Part shown: positions 7,574 to 15,210 of the stretch, piece after piece
Position numbering within the stretch: position 1 is the stretch's first letter
Layout of the letters: each line of letters opens with the position of its first letter
From: JAGLOK01 sp963677605
Lineage (GTDB): Bacteria; Bacillota; Clostridia; Christensenellales; UMGS416
Assembly (NCBI GenBank): GCA_963677605.2
Contig: CAXXDX010000006.1
Coordinates: forward strand, 372,001-436,000
Direction of reading: 5' to 3'
DNA: 64,000 nucleotides
Translations under genes and position numbers: made by a program
The notes under the pieces: model-generated
Database searches by the model: none
The model's input: the letters and a program-made list of their open reading frames with translations, nothing else
What the model was told of the DNA's origin: nothing

Positions 7574-8500
7574 ATGAGCAAAGTTCAAATCGGAAAAGCA
7601 GCAAAAATGCACGGTATTTCAAGACGTTCGTTACGGTACTGGGAGGAACAGGGCATCCTTAAAAGTGCGCGCGGGGAAAACGGCTACAGAATGTATGACA
7701 GCGACAACCTACGGAAGATAAACCAGATTGTCATGCTTAAAAAACTGGAGCTTCCCATACAGGATATTCACTCAATATTTCTCACTGAAAACCCGGACAA
7801 CGTTATAATGATTCTCAAAAAGCATTTAGACAGCATTAAAAATAAAGCGAAAGATATAAACTCTTTGGCATTGTTGCTTGAGCTGCTAATCAATAAGCTT
7901 CAGTCTCAAAATGAAAGCAGTCTGTTATCGCTTGTTAATATGATACCCGATATTGAAAACGAACAAATCACAAACGCTCTTTTTACCGTAAATGAAAGGA
8001 GTAGTAAAATGGATAACGACGTAAGAATAATAAACCTTCCCAAGATGACATTCGCAAGCTACACAGCTAAAAGCGAAACACCTGAAGACGACTGCGCAGA
8101 AGTAATGAATAAATTCATCGAAGAAAACGGCATTAAACACATGCAGGGATTCAGACACTTTGGCTTTAACAATCCGAACCCGACTGAAGGAAATCCAATA
8201 TACGGATATGAAATGTGGGCAGTAGTGCCGAAGGATTATAGCGTTCCTTCCCCTCTTGTGAAAAAACACTTTGACGGCGGAATGTTCGCATCACTTACCT
8301 GTACACTAGATAATATCGGCGAGCGTTGGGGCACGCTTTACAATTGGACAATGCAAAGCGAAAAATACGAGCTTGAATATGATGAAGAATCAAACAGGAT
8401 TGGCCTTGAAGAATGCATAAACTATGATGCGTTCAACGATCCTGGCAGCACATTAACTGACAGACAGCTCGATTTGTTAGTCCCTATAAAGAAAAAATAA
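7574..8500 (+). CDS. MerR family regulator with C-terminal GyrI-like effector domain
   Basis: A 308-residue regulator. Residues 1-70 are the MerR winged helix (IGKAAKMHGISRRSLRYWEE, then GYRMYD and the LPIQDI segment). A helical linker with a coiled-coil dimerisation stretch follows (about 75-125). From about residue 150 a GyrI/AraC-type effector-binding domain begins (LPKMTFASYTAK) and ends with a strand pattern including YGYEMWAVVP, which in BmrR-like proteins binds hydrophobic drugs. GGAGG lies 7 bases upstream of the ATG. The promoter has the 19-bp MerR spacing and a terminator follows, so this is a monocistronic autoregulated gene. The target beyond itself is not evident. Confidence 0.88.
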   Translation: MSKVQIGKAAKMHGISRRSLRYWEEQGILKSARGENGYRMYDSDNLRKINQIVMLKKLELPIQDIHSIFLTENPDNVIMILKKHLDSIKNKAKDINSLALLLELLINKLQSQNESSLLSLVNMIPDIENEQITNALFTVNERSSKMDNDVRIINLPKMTFASYTAKSETPEDDCAEVMNKFIEENGIKHMQGFRHFGFNNPNPTEGNPIYGYEMWAVVPKDYSVPSPLVKKHFDGGMFASLTCTLDNIGERWGTLYNWTMQSEKYELEYDEESNRIGLEECINYDAFNDPGSTLTDRQLDLLVPIKKK

Positions 8501-8505
8501 CACTT

Positions 8506-8532
8506 AAGGGTACCGTATGGTGCCCTTTTTTT
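8506..8532 (+). terminator. Rho-independent terminator after the MerR gene
   Basis: AAGGGTACC-gtat-GGTGCCCTT forms a 9-bp stem with one G-T wobble, followed by an eight-T tract. Confidence 0.85.
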
Positions 8533-8533
8533 C

Positions 8534-8561
8534 TTGACAAAGTTTCTATTTGTGATATTAT
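8534..8561 (+). promoter_or_regulatory. Sigma-A promoter for the membrane protein/HTH pair
   Basis: A consensus TTGACA (8534-8539), 16-bp spacer and TATTAT (8556-8561), placed directly after the MerR terminator and 69 bp upstream of the membrane-protein ATG. Confidence 0.65.
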
Positions 8562-8630
8562 GTAGAAGTGGTTTGCGTTGCATACTTGTTTACTTTTTCA
8601 ACTTGTATGTACTATTTTGGAGGAATTATT

Positions 8631-9245
8631 ATGAGCAAAATATCTGATTTCACTGCTAAGGATATAAAATTCAGAAACTCAACTGTAGGGCTGCTTGACA
8701 TGTGCGTCGGATTCGCATTCCTTTTGGCGGGTATTTCTTTCCTGTTCAATGCTGTTGCCGTAACTGCGCCGTTTTATCTAGTTATTCTAATAACAATAAC
8801 TATTATAAATCAAAAAATTGTATATCCAAGAATAGGCTATGTCGAACACAAGGGAATGAACCAGAGAGTTCGCAAAACAATGACATTAACTCTTATTCTT
8901 GGAGTAGTAATGCTTTTTGCTGCAACCATTGCCTATCTTAACATTGCAAGCGGAAGCAAAAGCGAGATGATGCGAAGCATCGCGCTGAATTACGGTGGTC
9001 TTATCTTAGGCGTGGTAATTGCTCTGGTTGCAGCGCTTGTCGGCAAAACATTTGAATCTCCTAGATTTTATATATATGCACCTGTTATATTCGCTACCTT
9101 TTGCGCAATGCAGTTTATAAATTACGATTATATAATTGCTGTCTCATGTTTTGTATTAGGCATCGTGATTTTTACTATTGGATTAGTATTTTTCATAAAA
9201 TTCATTAAGAATTATCCGCGTCTGGACGGTGATGGAGATGAGTGA
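8631..9245 (+). CDS. Six-helix integral membrane protein of unknown function
   Basis: I take the ATG at 8631, which has GGAGG 8 bases upstream; an in-frame ATG at 8568 has no ribosome binding site and lies too close to the promoter. The 204-residue product has six predicted membrane helices, with a basic loop between helices two and three, and ends with an acidic tail. I do not recognise a family. Its stop overlaps the start of a winged-helix regulator by 8 bases, a pairing often seen for small membrane proteins whose expression is set by the downstream HTH protein. Confidence 0.75.
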   Translation: MSKISDFTAKDIKFRNSTVGLLDMCVGFAFLLAGISFLFNAVAVTAPFYLVILITITIINQKIVYPRIGYVEHKGMNQRVRKTMTLTLILGVVMLFAATIAYLNIASGSKSEMMRSIALNYGGLILGVVIALVAALVGKTFESPRFYIYAPVIFATFCAMQFINYDYIIAVSCFVLGIVIFTIGLVFFIKFIKNYPRLDGDGDE

Positions 9246-9549
9246 AAAACCTTCCCTCCGTGATATGGAAATTGACAAGCTTGTGCATGAACCTGCACGG
9301 CTTAAGATTCTGACCTATCTTTATCAGCTTGAAGGTGCGGATTTTGTGTACCTTATGCATAAAACAGGACTAAGCCGCGGCAATCTTTCATCGCACCTCA
9401 GCAAGCTGGAAGAAGCAGAATATGTGATAATCGAGAAAAAATTTGTAGATAAAATTCCCAGAACAATGATTGTCCTTTCAGAAAAAGGCCAAAATGCTTT
9501 GATGAACTACAAAGAACTTATGCTTCAGATATTAAACTCTGAATTATGA
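9238..9549 (+). CDS. Winged-helix DNA-binding protein (PF13601-like transcriptional regulator)
   Basis: About 103 residues. HEPARLKILTYLYQLEGADF, then the recognition region KTGLSRGNLSSHLSKLEEAEYV and the wing VDKIPRTMIVLSEKGQNAL match the ArsR/MarR-like winged-helix family often annotated as PF13601. There is no visible ligand or metal-binding site. Start codons GTG 9229, ATG 9232 and ATG 9238 are all in frame; I prefer 9238 because MSEKPSLRDM matches the usual length, but the ribosome site is weak and translational coupling to the upstream gene is likely. Probable repressor or activator of its own operon. Confidence 0.82.
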   Translation: MSEKPSLRDMEIDKLVHEPARLKILTYLYQLEGADFVYLMHKTGLSRGNLSSHLSKLEEAEYVIIEKKFVDKIPRTMIVLSEKGQNALMNYKELMLQILNSEL

Positions 9550-9592
9550 TATAAGCCTTTAATATAGTGGTACTTTGTTGTAAAATTTTAAT

Positions 9593-10837
9593 ATGAGAAT
9601 AGGATATGCATGCCTTACACTGGGCGTACAAAACACAAACTTCCGTACGTGTACATTAAAAAACGCAACTGACGAAAGGCTTTATGAGCTTATCGGACAC
9701 AACTTGAACTCGCTTAAAAATATTCTTCTTTATAACGCAGAAAACGGTATACGCCTCTTCAGGATAACATCCGACCTTATCCCGTTCGGTTCAAGCCCGG
9801 CAAATAAACTTGACTGGCCAAAATTATTTAAAGATGAATTTGATGCACTTGGTCACATTATAAAAGAAAATAAAATAAGAGTGTCAATGCACCCCGGTCA
9901 GTATACAGTTATAAACTCCCCCACTCCGGATGTTGTATCCAGGGCAGTGGATGATCTTATCTATCACACAAAGATTCTTAATGCATTAGGTACCGATTCA
10001 TCGTCAAAGATTATTCTTCACGTCGGAGGGGTTTACGGAGACAAAGACTCTGCAATTTCAAGGTTTAATAATACCTACAAGAATCTTGATTCTGAAATTA
10101 AAAAAAGACTTATTATAGAAAATGACGATAAATCCTATACTATAGGCGATGTTTTAAAAATAAGCCAAGCAATGGACATACCCGTGGTATACGACAACCT
10201 TCATAATGAAGTAAATCCCTATGAAGATAAACCTCATTCACACTGGATAGATGAATGCAGCAAAACCTGGAGAAAAAGCGACGGAGATCAGAAAATTCAT
10301 TATTCCCAGCAGGATAAAACCAAATCGCCGGGCGCACACACACAAACTACAGATCATAACAAGTTTTTAAATTTCATCCGAGACATATCGCAGGATGTTG
10401 ATATTATGCTTGAAGTGAAAGATAAAAACCTGTCTGCTGTGAAGTGTATAAATGTAGTTAAGCCTTCTGATGAAAACCTAAAAAAAGAATGGGAAAGATA
10501 TAAACTTACAGTTTTTGAGCATTCTCCGGAAGCTTATCTTGCAGCAAAAAATATTATAGAAAAAAAGCCCAATCCCTCGGCATTTTATGATTGTATATTT
10601 GAAGCGCAAAATATACCGACAACAACAGAAAACGCAATAAAAGCAGCAGATAAGGTTTATTTAAAATTAAAAAGCGCAATGTCAGAAAAAGAAATTAATC
10701 GCTATCTCAATTTGATTTCAAAATTAAACAGCAAAAAAACTTCCATAAAATCCGTTAAAAACTTTCTTTTTAAAGTCGCTGTAAATTCAGATTACACAAA
10801 TGTTAAAAATTCCTTATATTTTCACCTGAACGATTGA
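9593..10837 (+). CDS. uvsE: UV damage endonuclease UvsE/UvdE
   Basis: A 414-residue TIM-barrel endonuclease that nicks DNA 5' to UV photoproducts, an excision repair route independent of UvrABC. The family start MRIGYACLTLGV, LFRITSDLIPFGS (about 57-69), VSMHPGQY (about 101-108) and HVGG-(V)YGDK (about 143-150) are present, supplying the metal-binding histidine, aspartate and glutamate residues of the barrel; IIENDDKSY (about 177-185) and VVYDNLHNE follow. Typical UvsE proteins are about 300-330 residues; this one has about 100 extra lysine-rich residues after position 300. No Shine-Dalgarno is visible, and TAAAAT ends six bases before the ATG, so the transcript may be leaderless. Confidence 0.92.
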   Translation: MRIGYACLTLGVQNTNFRTCTLKNATDERLYELIGHNLNSLKNILLYNAENGIRLFRITSDLIPFGSSPANKLDWPKLFKDEFDALGHIIKENKIRVSMHPGQYTVINSPTPDVVSRAVDDLIYHTKILNALGTDSSSKIILHVGGVYGDKDSAISRFNNTYKNLDSEIKKRLIIENDDKSYTIGDVLKISQAMDIPVVYDNLHNEVNPYEDKPHSHWIDECSKTWRKSDGDQKIHYSQQDKTKSPGAHTQTTDHNKFLNFIRDISQDVDIMLEVKDKNLSAVKCINVVKPSDENLKKEWERYKLTVFEHSPEAYLAAKNIIEKKPNPSAFYDCIFEAQNIPTTTENAIKAADKVYLKLKSAMSEKEINRYLNLISKLNSKKTSIKSVKNFLFKVAVNSDYTNVKNSLYFHLND

Positions 10838-10862
10838 CATAATATTACACGTTGTTTAGAAT
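10834..10862 (+). promoter_or_regulatory. Promoter placing transcription start at the PP2C start codon
   Basis: Consensus TTGACA (10834-10839), 17-bp spacer and TAGAAT (10857-10862), with only six bases between the -10 box and the ATG at 10869. The -35 box overlaps the uvsE stop codon. A leaderless mRNA is expected from this geometry. Confidence 0.7.
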
Positions 10863-10868
10863 CAAAGT

Positions 10869-11609
10869 ATGAGAGCAGATATATTTGCCATAAGCAGAAG
10901 AGGCGGACGCGACCATAACGATGACTATTGCGGCTATATAAGATCACAGCCGGGATTATTTCTAGCACTTGCAGACGGTCTGGGCGGATACACCGGAGGG
11001 CAGACTGCATCAAGGATAGCCGTGGCTGCAGCTTTGTCAGTTGCCGCACACAGTAGCATGAAAGATGATCCTGAACGTATATTGGCTAAAGCCATGACGG
11101 CCGCTCAGGAGGCTGTTATCGAACGTCAGAAAGAGCAGCCTGAGATATCCCACATGAGAACAACCATGGCATCGCTGAGCATCGCTTCAAACGGAAAGGC
11201 AAACTATGCGCATGTTGGCGATTCAAGGATATATATTTTCAGAAACGGCGATATTTACCGCCAGACACTGGACCATTCCGTTCCTCAGCTTTTGGTTTCA
11301 AGCGGAAAAATGAAGAAGGATCACATCCGTTCGTCAGTTAACCGCAATCAGCTTTTGCACTCGCTTGGAGATGTCAAAGACAACGAAGTCGAATACGGCG
11401 CAGACATTATGCTGATGCCGGGAGACGCCATTTTGATGTGTTCTGACGGTTTCTGGCAGTATGTTTACGAAGGCGATATACTCGCATCGCTCAAATGGGC
11501 GCCTACAGCAAAAAACTGGGTTCTTAAAATGGAAAGCATTCTGCAGGATGCGACAATACATAAAAAAGACAATGACAATTACTCCGCAATGGCAGTCCTA
11601 TTATCATAA
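10869..11609 (+). CDS. PP2C family serine/threonine phosphatase (orphan)
   Basis: A 246-residue PPM-type phosphatase. Metal-binding motifs are RDHNDDYCG (about 14-22), LADGLGGYTGG (about 36-46) with the invariant DG, HVGDSRIYIFR (about 116-126), and MCSDGFWQYV near residue 195 with the C-terminal DNDNYSAMAV (D for metal). It dephosphorylates Ser/Thr in proteins. Unlike the PrpC homologue at 26.8-27.6 kb it has no kinase partner next to it. There is no ribosome binding site, and the promoter sits six bases from the ATG. A terminator shared with htrA follows. Confidence 0.9.
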   Translation: MRADIFAISRRGGRDHNDDYCGYIRSQPGLFLALADGLGGYTGGQTASRIAVAAALSVAAHSSMKDDPERILAKAMTAAQEAVIERQKEQPEISHMRTTMASLSIASNGKANYAHVGDSRIYIFRNGDIYRQTLDHSVPQLLVSSGKMKKDHIRSSVNRNQLLHSLGDVKDNEVEYGADIMLMPGDAILMCSDGFWQYVYEGDILASLKWAPTAKNWVLKMESILQDATIHKKDNDNYSAMAVLLS

Positions 11610-11618
11610 AAGCAATAA

Positions 11619-11646
11619 AAAAAGCTCCGAATAATCGGAGCTTTTT
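11619..11646. terminator. Bidirectional Rho-independent terminator
   Basis: AAAAAGCTCCGA-ataa-TCGGAGCTTTTT is a symmetric hairpin with A and T runs on both sides, lying between the convergent PP2C and htrA genes, so it can end both transcripts. Confidence 0.88.
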
Positions 11647-11654
11647 AAGTTGTT

Positions 11655-12896
11655 TTAGTAATCTATTGATGATCCGAGAACAACATTAAAATCCAATGTC
11701 TCTTCAGTTTCTACTCTGTAAACCGTCAGTGAAACTTCCTGTCCGACCTCGCTTGACATAATCATTGCATATAAATCCTCAAAAGCAAGTATCTCCTCGC
11801 CGTTCATATGCGTAATAATATCTCCGGCTGCAAGACCCGCTTTTTGTGCCGGTCCATTTTCTGTCAGCTCGTCTATGTACATGCCTTGCGGAATCTCATA
11901 GTATTCGCTGTTAGCCTGAGTTACAATCCGTCCTGCTATCCCGATAAACGGCCTAACCACTTCACCATATTCCATAAGCTCACTTATAATAGGCTCAACC
12001 ACATGGCTTGGTATAGCATATCCGATACCTTCCGCGCTTATTGTCTGCCCAAAGGCATTTGAGCCTGCATAGACTGTTTTAAGTGTATTTATTCCGATAA
12101 GCTGTCCTGAGCCGTCCACCAAAGCGCCTCCGCTGTTGCCGGGATTAATCGGCGCGTCTGTCTGCAGCATCTCAAAGTGAATTCCGTCAACTTCAACGTC
12201 CACTCCAACTGCGCTTAATATACCTGCAGTAACCGTAGTTGTTGAAAAATCATCTGTTAACGGGAATCCGATAGCGATTGCAAGCTCGCCTGCTCTTGCG
12301 CTTACGCTGTCGCCAAAAGTCATATAATCAAGACCGGTCTTGTCAATCTTAAGCAATGCAAGGTCAACATACTGGTCGCTTCCTATTACTTCCGCATTAA
12401 GTTCTTCGCCATTATTAAGTGTAACTGTCACTCTGGATGAGCCTTCTATTACATGGTAGTTGGTTACAATGTATCCGTCATCGGAGATTATAACGCCGGA
12501 GCCGGAACCCTGCGCCTGTTCGCTGGACTCACTCTGTCTCCCAAATCCCTGTACTGTAGAAGTTTCAGCGTAGTTTATCACACCCACAACAGCCGGACTT
12601 ACGTTTTCCACAATGTCAGGAATCGCGTTGCCGTCACTTATATATGAAACCACTTTCTCCACAGTTTGTGTTACCTTAACTACTTCCTGCTCACTGCTTT
12701 CGCTTGTTTGCTGAATGCTTGGAGTCGCTGTGGCTGCCATCGTTTCGTTGCTTTGTTCATTTGTTCCCAAAATCGGGACTATATATTGAACCATCAGTAC
12801 ACCGGCCACTACAATGGCCAGAACAGAAAGAGAAATAATTAAAAACCCTTTGCCGTTTCTTTTTGGTTCTCTGTCATAATAATCAAAATCGTTCAT
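11655..12896 (-). CDS. htrA: Membrane-anchored HtrA-like serine protease (S1C, trypsin fold plus PDZ)
   Basis: The ATG at 12896 has AGGAGG at ideal spacing; a TTG six bases further upstream is too close to that site. The 413-residue product has a short basic cytoplasmic tail, one membrane helix at about 18-43, a Ser/Thr-rich linker, the trypsin-like domain with catalytic His148 (VTNYHVIEG), Asp178 (DLALLKID) and Ser255 (GNSGGAL), and a C-terminal PDZ domain (PAQKAGLAAGDIITHMNGEE). It degrades or refolds damaged secreted proteins at the outer face of the membrane. It lies 84 bp downstream of a two-component system, as htrA relates to CssRS in Bacillus, so secretion-stress control is likely. 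Confidence 0.95.
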   Translation of the reverse strand: MNDFDYYDREPKRNGKGFLIISLSVLAIVVAGVLMVQYIVPILGTNEQSNETMAATATPSIQQTSESSEQEVVKVTQTVEKVVSYISDGNAIPDIVENVSPAVVGVINYAETSTVQGFGRQSESSEQAQGSGSGVIISDDGYIVTNYHVIEGSSRVTVTLNNGEELNAEVIGSDQYVDLALLKIDKTGLDYMTFGDSVSARAGELAIAIGFPLTDDFSTTTVTAGILSAVGVDVEVDGIHFEMLQTDAPINPGNSGGALVDGSGQLIGINTLKTVYAGSNAFGQTISAEGIGYAIPSHVVEPIISELMEYGEVVRPFIGIAGRIVTQANSEYYEIPQGMYIDELTENGPAQKAGLAAGDIITHMNGEEILAFEDLYAMIMSSEVGQEVSLTVYRVETEETLDFNVVLGSSIDY

Positions 12897-12980
12897 AAAC
12901 AATACCTCCTAATAAGATAATCATAGAATCTTATTTTTAACTTTCCTTGAACAACATGTTAATAAAATCGGAATAAGAAG

Positions 12981-14426
12981 TTAAATTTTTATATCTTCCT
13001 GAGCTAAATCAAGTGAAAATGTAAAGCTTGCTCCAGAGCCCGGCATTGATGTTGCTTTAATTGTATGCCCGTGCTCTTCTATAATCTTTTTAACAATAGA
13101 CAGCCCAAGGCCTGTTCCCTTCTTTTCAGTGTGTGATTTGTCGGATTTATAAAAACGCTCAAACACGAAAGGTATGTCTTCTCTCGGTATTCCCTCACCT
13201 GTGTCCGTAACTCCTACAAGCACTTTGCCGTCACATTCATGCGACCACAAAGTAATCTTACCGTCCTTTGGAGTAAATTTTATTGCATTGTCGATAAGGT
13301 TTACAAGCACCTGCTCTATTCTGTCCCAATCGGCACAAACCATACAGAAATCCTGTTTGAAATTGACTTCAACATCGATTCCCTTTTCCTCGATCATGTC
13401 AAGGTATCTTATAAGCACTCGCCTTATCTGCTCATTTATGTCATATACTTTTTTGTTAAGCGGAAATGTTCCCGACTCTATCTGCGACAGGTCCAAAAGT
13501 TCGCGTATAAGCTTTTTTAGCCTGGTTGTTTCATCCAGAATAATCTGAAGATACTGCTTTTGTTCATCCTGGCTTATAGTTCCGTCATACATTCCCTGCG
13601 CAAATCCGTGTATTGATGTAAGAGGCGACCTCAGCTCGTGAGACACATTTGCAACAAAGCCGGTTCTAAGCTCTTCCTGCTTGGAAAGTTCCTGCGCCAT
13701 GTCGTTAAAGCTTTGCGCCAAAAGGCCAATTTCGTCGTTTGACTGTATCTCCACGCGTTTTGTCAAATCACCTTTTGCTATAGCCTTTGTCATATGACTC
13801 ATCTCTTTGAGCGGCTGGGTTATCTTTGATGATGATATGAATACAAGCATAATAGAAACAGCAACAGCTACACCGAAAGAAGTCAGAAGCTGCCTGAATA
13901 TAGGCAAAGTATTCGGTTCAAGATAAGTAAGGTCTGTGTGGGTAAAAACAGCAAGCACTACCTGACCGTCGATTATAACAGGATGTGCAATTGAAAGCAT
14001 GGGTTTATTAAACCTTGATTCAAACTCATTTTTCCAGACTACCTGCTTTCCTTCAAAAACAGGCTCAAGATATTCCTCTATCTCGACAGGCGAAAGCTTT
14101 CTCTCGCTGTCAGAGGCCTCGTCTTTTTGTCCGCTAACGGAAGTAATCCCGCCGCTGCTGTTAACAATCCATAATACAGAGTCGCTCTTTCTCATTGAAA
14201 GCTGAATTGTTTCCATAAAAATCATCACTGCATCCATGTCGGAGTACAATGACGGTTTTTTAAGCATCTCTGCAATTTCTTCAGCCTCTTCAATAAGATC
14301 GTTTTGCGTCAGCTTTAAGTAGTTCATACGATAAAGCTGAGTCATAACAAGGCTCTGAAGTATAAGTATAAAAGTTGTAATTAATAAAAAAGTTATCAGT
14401 ATTCTTGAAAATACTGTCCGGAACAT
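12981..14426 (-). CDS. Sensor histidine kinase with extracellular sensor and HAMP
   Basis: 481 residues. One helix near 8-30, an extracytoplasmic sensor of about 135 residues, a second helix near 178-198, HAMP (about 200-250), HisKA with the phospho-accepting histidine in NVSHELRSPLTSIHG, and an HATPase with N box (LVNLIDNAIKFT), G1 (DTGEGIP), F box and G2 (KGTGLGLSIVK). The family autophosphorylates and passes phosphate to its regulator. Its start codon overlaps the response regulator stop by one base (TAATG), and htrA follows, suggesting it senses misfolded secreted protein or envelope stress, by analogy with CssS. Confidence 0.93.
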   Translation of the reverse strand: MFRTVFSRILITFLLITTFILILQSLVMTQLYRMNYLKLTQNDLIEEAEEIAEMLKKPSLYSDMDAVMIFMETIQLSMRKSDSVLWIVNSSGGITSVSGQKDEASDSERKLSPVEIEEYLEPVFEGKQVVWKNEFESRFNKPMLSIAHPVIIDGQVVLAVFTHTDLTYLEPNTLPIFRQLLTSFGVAVAVSIMLVFISSSKITQPLKEMSHMTKAIAKGDLTKRVEIQSNDEIGLLAQSFNDMAQELSKQEELRTGFVANVSHELRSPLTSIHGFAQGMYDGTISQDEQKQYLQIILDETTRLKKLIRELLDLSQIESGTFPLNKKVYDINEQIRRVLIRYLDMIEEKGIDVEVNFKQDFCMVCADWDRIEQVLVNLIDNAIKFTPKDGKITLWSHECDGKVLVGVTDTGEGIPREDIPFVFERFYKSDKSHTEKKGTGLGLSIVKKIIEEHGHTIKATSMPGSGASFTFSLDLAQEDIKI

Positions 14427-15115
14427 TATTTCACCTCAAATTTGTAACCTACGCCCCAAACAGTCTTAATCTTCCAGGAAAGGTCAGCGTCAAGCGGGAA
14501 TTTCTCGCGAAGTCTTTTAACATGCACATCAACAGTTCTTGAGTCTCCGAAATAATCAAATCCCCAAACCTGCTCGAGAAGCTGCTCTCTTGTAAACACA
14601 TTGTTTTTATGGCTTGCAAGATAGTATAAAAGCTCCATTTCCTTAGGCGGAAGCTCTATCTCTTTACCAAAGTATGTAACTGAATAGTTGTCCATATTAA
14701 TTTCAAGTTCCTGGAACTGCAAAATTGACGAAACCACTTCTTTAGGTTCGCTTCGTCTCATAACGGCTTTAACGCGTGCCATCAGCTCTTTCGGATCAAA
14801 AGGTTTTACAATATAGTCATCAGCGCCAAGCTCAAGGCCAAGAACTTTGTCGAATGTTTCGCCTTTTGCAGTAAGCATTATAATAGGTATATTCGATGTC
14901 TTGCGAATTTCGCGGCATACAGCCCATCCGTCCATTCCCGGAAGCATAATGTCCAACAGCACAAGTTTTGGCGTAGCGTTTTTAAACGCCTCAAGCCCTG
15001 TGTCTCCTCTGTGAACGCATTCCACAGAATAGCCCTCTTTTTCAAGATAGAGCCTAATAAGCCGTCCAATATTTACATCATCGTCAATAACCAGTATTTC
15101 AGGATAATCGTTCAT
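14426..15115 (-). CDS. OmpR/PhoB-family response regulator
   Basis: 229 residues. The receiver has the acidic pair IDDDVN (about 10-15), the phosphorylated aspartate in LLDIMLPGMDGW (D54 or close), the conserved Thr in IIMLTAK and Lys in DDYIVKPFDP. The C-terminal winged helix spans about 130-227 with TREQLLEQVWGFDY and RTVDVHVKRLREK. It is the first gene of the minus-strand unit regulator-kinase-htrA. GGGGGAG lies 6-8 bases upstream of the ATG. Confidence 0.95.
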   Translation of the reverse strand: MNDYPEILVIDDDVNIGRLIRLYLEKEGYSVECVHRGDTGLEAFKNATPKLVLLDIMLPGMDGWAVCREIRKTSNIPIIMLTAKGETFDKVLGLELGADDYIVKPFDPKELMARVKAVMRRSEPKEVVSSILQFQELEINMDNYSVTYFGKEIELPPKEMELLYYLASHKNNVFTREQLLEQVWGFDYFGDSRTVDVHVKRLREKFPLDADLSWKIKTVWGVGYKFEVK

Positions 15116-15210
15116 TTTAACTCCCCCGTTATCTAGTGGTAGTATTATATGATTAGAATATACTATTTATGTATGTACACAGTTTGTTTATATTATAAAC
15201 TAATTATGAA

